Positions 61,695-64,000 of a stretch of DNA of 64,000 bases are shown here, piece by piece. The notes beneath the pieces are model-generated. The model was not told the DNA's origin, searched no databases, and saw nothing but the letters and a program-made list of their open reading frames with translations. The stretch spans positions 106,735 to 170,734 of the forward strand of contig JAPLOF010000054.1 in assembly GCA_026692665.1 (NCBI GenBank), in the 5' to 3' direction. This DNA comes from Planctomycetota bacterium. GTDB lineage: Bacteria > Planctomycetota > UBA1135 > GCA-002686595. Position 1 is the first letter of the stretch; each line of letters starts with the position of its first letter. The translations under genes and the position numbers were made by a program.

Positions 61695-62194
61695 CGTGGT
61701 TTCGCTCCGGAGCCCGGCGGAGGGGCCGCCGGCTTCGTGGATGATTCGGTCCTCGAGGGACCTGGTGACGCGCGGTGCCGCAGGCGCTCGCCGAACTGCA
61801 GCTCGCGCTGGAGCAGCGTCGTGAAGCGCTTCTCGCGCTTCACGCCCTGCGAGCTCCAAGTCATGGCGATGTCCACCCGATACTCGAGCGGACGATCGGG
61901 GTTCGGTCGGCCCTTCGCGGAGTAGACGAGTCCCTCGGCGCCGGGCACGGCGCGGTCGACGATCTCGCGCGGTTCTCCGGCCTCGCCGGCGACGTCGGGG
62001 AAGAACGTCTCCTCGAGGTCGGCGATCGTCGCCTGAGCGGCCGAGGCTGCCGACGTGCGCAGCTGGGCCGTCCGCGAGAGCGCCGTCCCGTACGTGAGCA
62101 GCCCGAGGATCGTCGTCATCCCGAACAGGAGGATCGCCATGGCGACGAGCACCTCGAGGATCGTGAACCCGGACCGTGCGTGCGCGCGTTTCAC
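61691..62194 (-). CDS. Pseudopilin/prepilin-like protein (GspI/PilV type)
   Basis: The 167-residue protein starts MKRAHARSGFTILEVLVAMA, a prepilin leader with the G/F cleavage site and Glu5, followed by the hydrophobic assembly helix. The rest is a short, polar, beta-containing domain ending in a Pro/Ala-rich tail. The size and the position after a GspJ-like gene suggest the minor pseudopilin GspI or a type IV minor pilin. Both ends overlap neighbours by ATGA, so the operon is tightly coupled. The secretion or pilus core genes (ATPase, prepilin peptidase) are not in the window. Confidence 0.8.
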   Translation of the reverse strand: MKRAHARSGFTILEVLVAMAILLFGMTTILGLLTYGTALSRTAQLRTSAASAAQATIADLEETFFPDVAGEAGEPREIVDRAVPGAEGLVYSAKGRPNPDRPLEYRVDIAMTWSSQGVKREKRFTTLLQRELQFGERLRHRASPGPSRTESSTKPAAPPPGSGAKPR

Positions 62195-63321
62195 AGGTTC
62201 CAGTCCTCACGGTAGGTGGCGACCGGGACTTCGCGCACCAGGGAGAGTCCCCAGTGCACGAGCGCGCCCGGGGCGTGCGGCGCGGCGGAAGTGCCGCGCT
62301 GCGCGCGCTGCACGGCGACGCGTCCTCCGTCGATCGAGGTCACCCGGAACCACTCGGCATCGACGAGTACATGCGCGCCGGCCTCCGTCGGCAGACGACG
62401 TCCGTCGTCGACCAGGAGGACGTTCTCCTGGTTGTCGACAGCTTGCAGGATTCGTGTTCGCCGACTTCGATCCGCGGGGCGCTCGAACTCGAGCTCGATG
62501 CGCACGCGTCGCGGGAGCAGGGCCCGGCCCTTCGGCTTGGGTTGGCCCGGATGCGGCTCGTTCCAGGGATGCACCTCGCGCTCCGGACGGTTCAGCCCGT
62601 GCGCGTCCCACGATGTCGCCGCGCACTCCAGGCCCGAGCCGAGCTTCCAGCCGTCGTTCACGACCGCCGTCTGGCCCGCGCAGAGGATTCCGAGCCACAG
62701 CAGGCCGCCCGTGACCTCTTCCGTCGCGCCGGCCGGTGGACGATTGCTCGCACCGAAGAAGTCGCCGGCGAAGAACGACTTGGACGCGCTCTCGGTCGTC
62801 GGACGCTCGCCGCGGAAGATCACCCCCTCGCTGCGGGCATCGGGCTGCGTCAACGAGGCGGGCGCGACCATCCACACCACTTCGAGCAGCCCCGGGCTCG
62901 ATGGCGGGACGAGCACCGGCTCGCGCGCCGCGTCGGCCTTCTCGGCGCTGGCCTTGGCCTTGTCGACGGACTCCTCGTCGCGGACGGCGGCGCGCGCCAT
63001 CTCCGCGGCCGAAGCCTGGCGGACCAGTCGCAGCCGCGGCCACTTGGTCTCCAGGACGTTGTCGCCGTCCGTGTCGAACCGGACCCACTCGAGCACCACG
63101 TCGCCCTGGGACCCGGGTTCGAGACCGCGCAGATCGAGGGCCAGGCTCTCGAGCACGGTCGAGGCCTGCTCGAGGAGCGCGCGGCGCGTCTCGCCGCGGC
63201 GCCACACGGAGAGCGAACGATCGAAGAGCTGGAAGACCGCCAGCATCAGCAGTGCGAGGAGACCGATCGCGAGCACGAGCTCGACCAGCGTGAGGCCCCG
63301 ACGTCCGCGCGCGCCGCTCAT
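62191..63321 (-). CDS. Pseudopilin/prepilin-like protein (GspJ/PilW type)
   Basis: ATG 63321 gives MSGARGRRGLTLVELVLAIG: a prepilin peptidase site, Glu5 and assembly helix. At 376 residues it is longer than classical GspJ. Its C-terminal part contains a module (AHVLVDAEWFRVTSIDGGRV, then QRAQRGTSAAPHAPG) that resembles one in the gene immediately upstream. The track start at 63714 lies inside that gene and is not used. It likely sits at the tip of a type II secretion or pilus fibre. Confidence 0.82.
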   Translation of the reverse strand: MSGARGRRGLTLVELVLAIGLLALLMLAVFQLFDRSLSVWRRGETRRALLEQASTVLESLALDLRGLEPGSQGDVVLEWVRFDTDGDNVLETKWPRLRLVRQASAAEMARAAVRDEESVDKAKASAEKADAAREPVLVPPSSPGLLEVVWMVAPASLTQPDARSEGVIFRGERPTTESASKSFFAGDFFGASNRPPAGATEEVTGGLLWLGILCAGQTAVVNDGWKLGSGLECAATSWDAHGLNRPEREVHPWNEPHPGQPKPKGRALLPRRVRIELEFERPADRSRRTRILQAVDNQENVLLVDDGRRLPTEAGAHVLVDAEWFRVTSIDGGRVAVQRAQRGTSAAPHAPGALVHWGLSLVREVPVATYREDWNL

Positions 63322-64000
63322 CGTTCGACGCTCCGCAGGGTGACGTTGGGCGCCAGGTAGAACGTGCTGAACGTCGTGAGCCGCGGCGTCTGGCGCCAGC
63401 CGTGCGCCGTGCCCGATGTCGCGTCGAACGCGCCGGCCTGGTACTCGACGAAGACGCGCGCATCCAGGCGATCGGCCTGGCGGCCCACGGGGATGGCCTT
63501 GCCCTCGAGGTCGCCTTGCCACAGGAGCCGCAGTCGCGGATCCGTCTCGGGGTCGGCGTCCCACGGCGCCGCGGGATCGACGCGCAACAGCACACCGATC
63601 CGCGCCGAGTCCGTGTCCGTCTTCTTGAAGTAGATCGAGTTCCAGAACGCGGCGGGCTGATCCGCGCCGAAGCCGAAGTACGCGAGCTCCGGTGCGTCCG
63701 CGCGGCGCGCCCACAGATCCGGGTAGCGCACGGGGAACAGGATGACCGAATCGCCGGCCGCATGCGTGGCGGGCGTCGTGCCGAAGCGTCCGCGGAACAG
63801 GCCCTCTCCGCGGCCGTCCATCCTGGCTGGCGTGGTCGAAGCGCGCGGCATCTCGAGCGCCGAGCCGCGGATGCGCGTGTAGTGGACCAGCTCGTTGCCG
63901 ACCAGCACGAGCCCGGCCGGCGGGAACCCCTCGACACTGGCCACGGTCAGCGCCGAATCCCCGGCGCCCGCGCCCGCCGTGAGCACGGTCGCGACACGGT
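63318..64000 (-). CDS. Partial protein with an RGxxGTxxxxHxxG module, upstream in the pseudopilin operon
   Basis: The gene is open to the right edge of the window, so its N-terminus is missing; 227 codons are visible and the track's GTG at 63986 is not necessarily the start. Its stop overlaps the next start (ATGA). Recognisable is a beta-rich module with VLVGNELVHYTRIRG and GLFRGRFGTTPATHAAGDSV, followed by a domain ending TTFSTFYLAPNVTLRSVER. The same RG-x-x-GT-x4-H-x2-G pattern occurs in the next gene. Position suggests another pilin-like or tip component, perhaps with its prepilin leader outside the window. Confidence 0.6.
   Translation of the reverse strand, partial: RVATVLTAGAGAGDSALTVASVEGFPPAGLVLVGNELVHYTRIRGSALEMPRASTTPARMDGRGEGLFRGRFGTTPATHAAGDSVILFPVRYPDLWARRADAPELAYFGFGADQPAAFWNSIYFKKTDTDSARIGVLLRVDPAAPWDADPETDPRLRLLWQGDLEGKAIPVGRQADRLDARVFVEYQAGAFDATSGTAHGWRQTPRLTTFSTFYLAPNVTLRSVER

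Noticed and set aside
1-64000. CRISPR arrays, tRNA and rRNA genes
   Set aside because: No regularly spaced direct repeats, no T-loop-like GGTTCGAATCC patterns in a cloverleaf context and no rRNA-like blocks were seen by eye; a tRNAscan-SE or Infernal run would be needed to exclude small RNAs.

Overview
The window is a stretch of very GC-rich bacterial chromosome (about 70% G+C by eye), densely packed with genes on both strands. Neighbouring genes are often coupled by ATGA, GTGA or TGATG overlaps. The bacterium is diderm: it has lipoprotein signal peptides, Lnt, RND pumps, periplasmic foldases and type II secretion-like pseudopilins. Several traits suggest a deep-branching marine planctomycete (Planctomycetota). 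One is a secreted beta-propeller protein ending in a GDGS...CPC...GNGCPNS cysteine module, which I remember as common in that group. Others are a large repetitive secreted protein, a REP-associated (Y1) transposase and a LabA-like NYN/LOTUS protein. The phylum assignment is inference. No rRNA, tRNA or CRISPR array was seen.

Layout. 1-2.5 kb: the 5' end of an exported amidohydrolase-like gene, a DUF1579 lipoprotein and an APC amino-acid permease. 2.5-8.7 kb: a long leader region, then a tight operon of lysine 2,3-aminomutase, two ATP-grasp (D-Ala-D-Ala ligase-like) enzymes, a GNAT acetyltransferase and a cysteine-rich DUF3109/YkgJ-like protein, followed by a thioredoxin-fold-like lipoprotein. 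This operon is the best candidate for an undescribed pathway, probably making an acylated or peptide-linked beta-lysine metabolite. 9-12.3 kb (minus): a metallo-beta-lactamase-fold exported protein and an OPT-family transporter. 12.4-19.9 kb (minus): the rod-shape locus mreB-mreC-mreD-mrdA(PBP2)-rodA, in which PBP2 is about 1060 residues long. 20.3-23.4 kb (minus): a coiled-coil/small membrane protein pair and apolipoprotein N-acyltransferase.

23.8-26 kb: cysD-cysN ATP sulfurylase. 26.1-27.3 kb: a Y1 (REP-associated-like) transposase with an unusually perfect ribosome binding site and a nearby palindrome. 27.3-32.6 kb: a secreted beta-propeller protein, a Sua5 tRNA-modification enzyme and a secreted protein built of four tandem repeats of about 186 residues. 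32.8-37.4 kb: two polytopic glycosyltransferase-like proteins and MoeA. 37.5-45.9 kb: one membrane fusion lipoprotein with two consecutive RND permeases. 45.9-51.9 kb: a NYN-LOTUS protein, ribH, nusB, ftsY, an O-antigen ligase/TPR protein and a small membrane protein.

52-54.8 kb: an OmpR-type response regulator and its sensor kinase, closed by a strong hairpin. 55-59 kb: a PpiD/SurA-like foldase, scpB and a membrane-anchored double-PAS protein. 59-64 kb (minus): a translationally coupled operon of pseudopilin-like proteins, a secreted protein ending in DnaJ-type zinc motifs, and a parvulin lipoprotein.

Start sites were moved from the ORF-track positions where a GTG, TTG or internal ATG gave a better fit to the protein family, to a Shine-Dalgarno match or to operon overlap. 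All functional calls come from motif recognition by eye; no database search was run.
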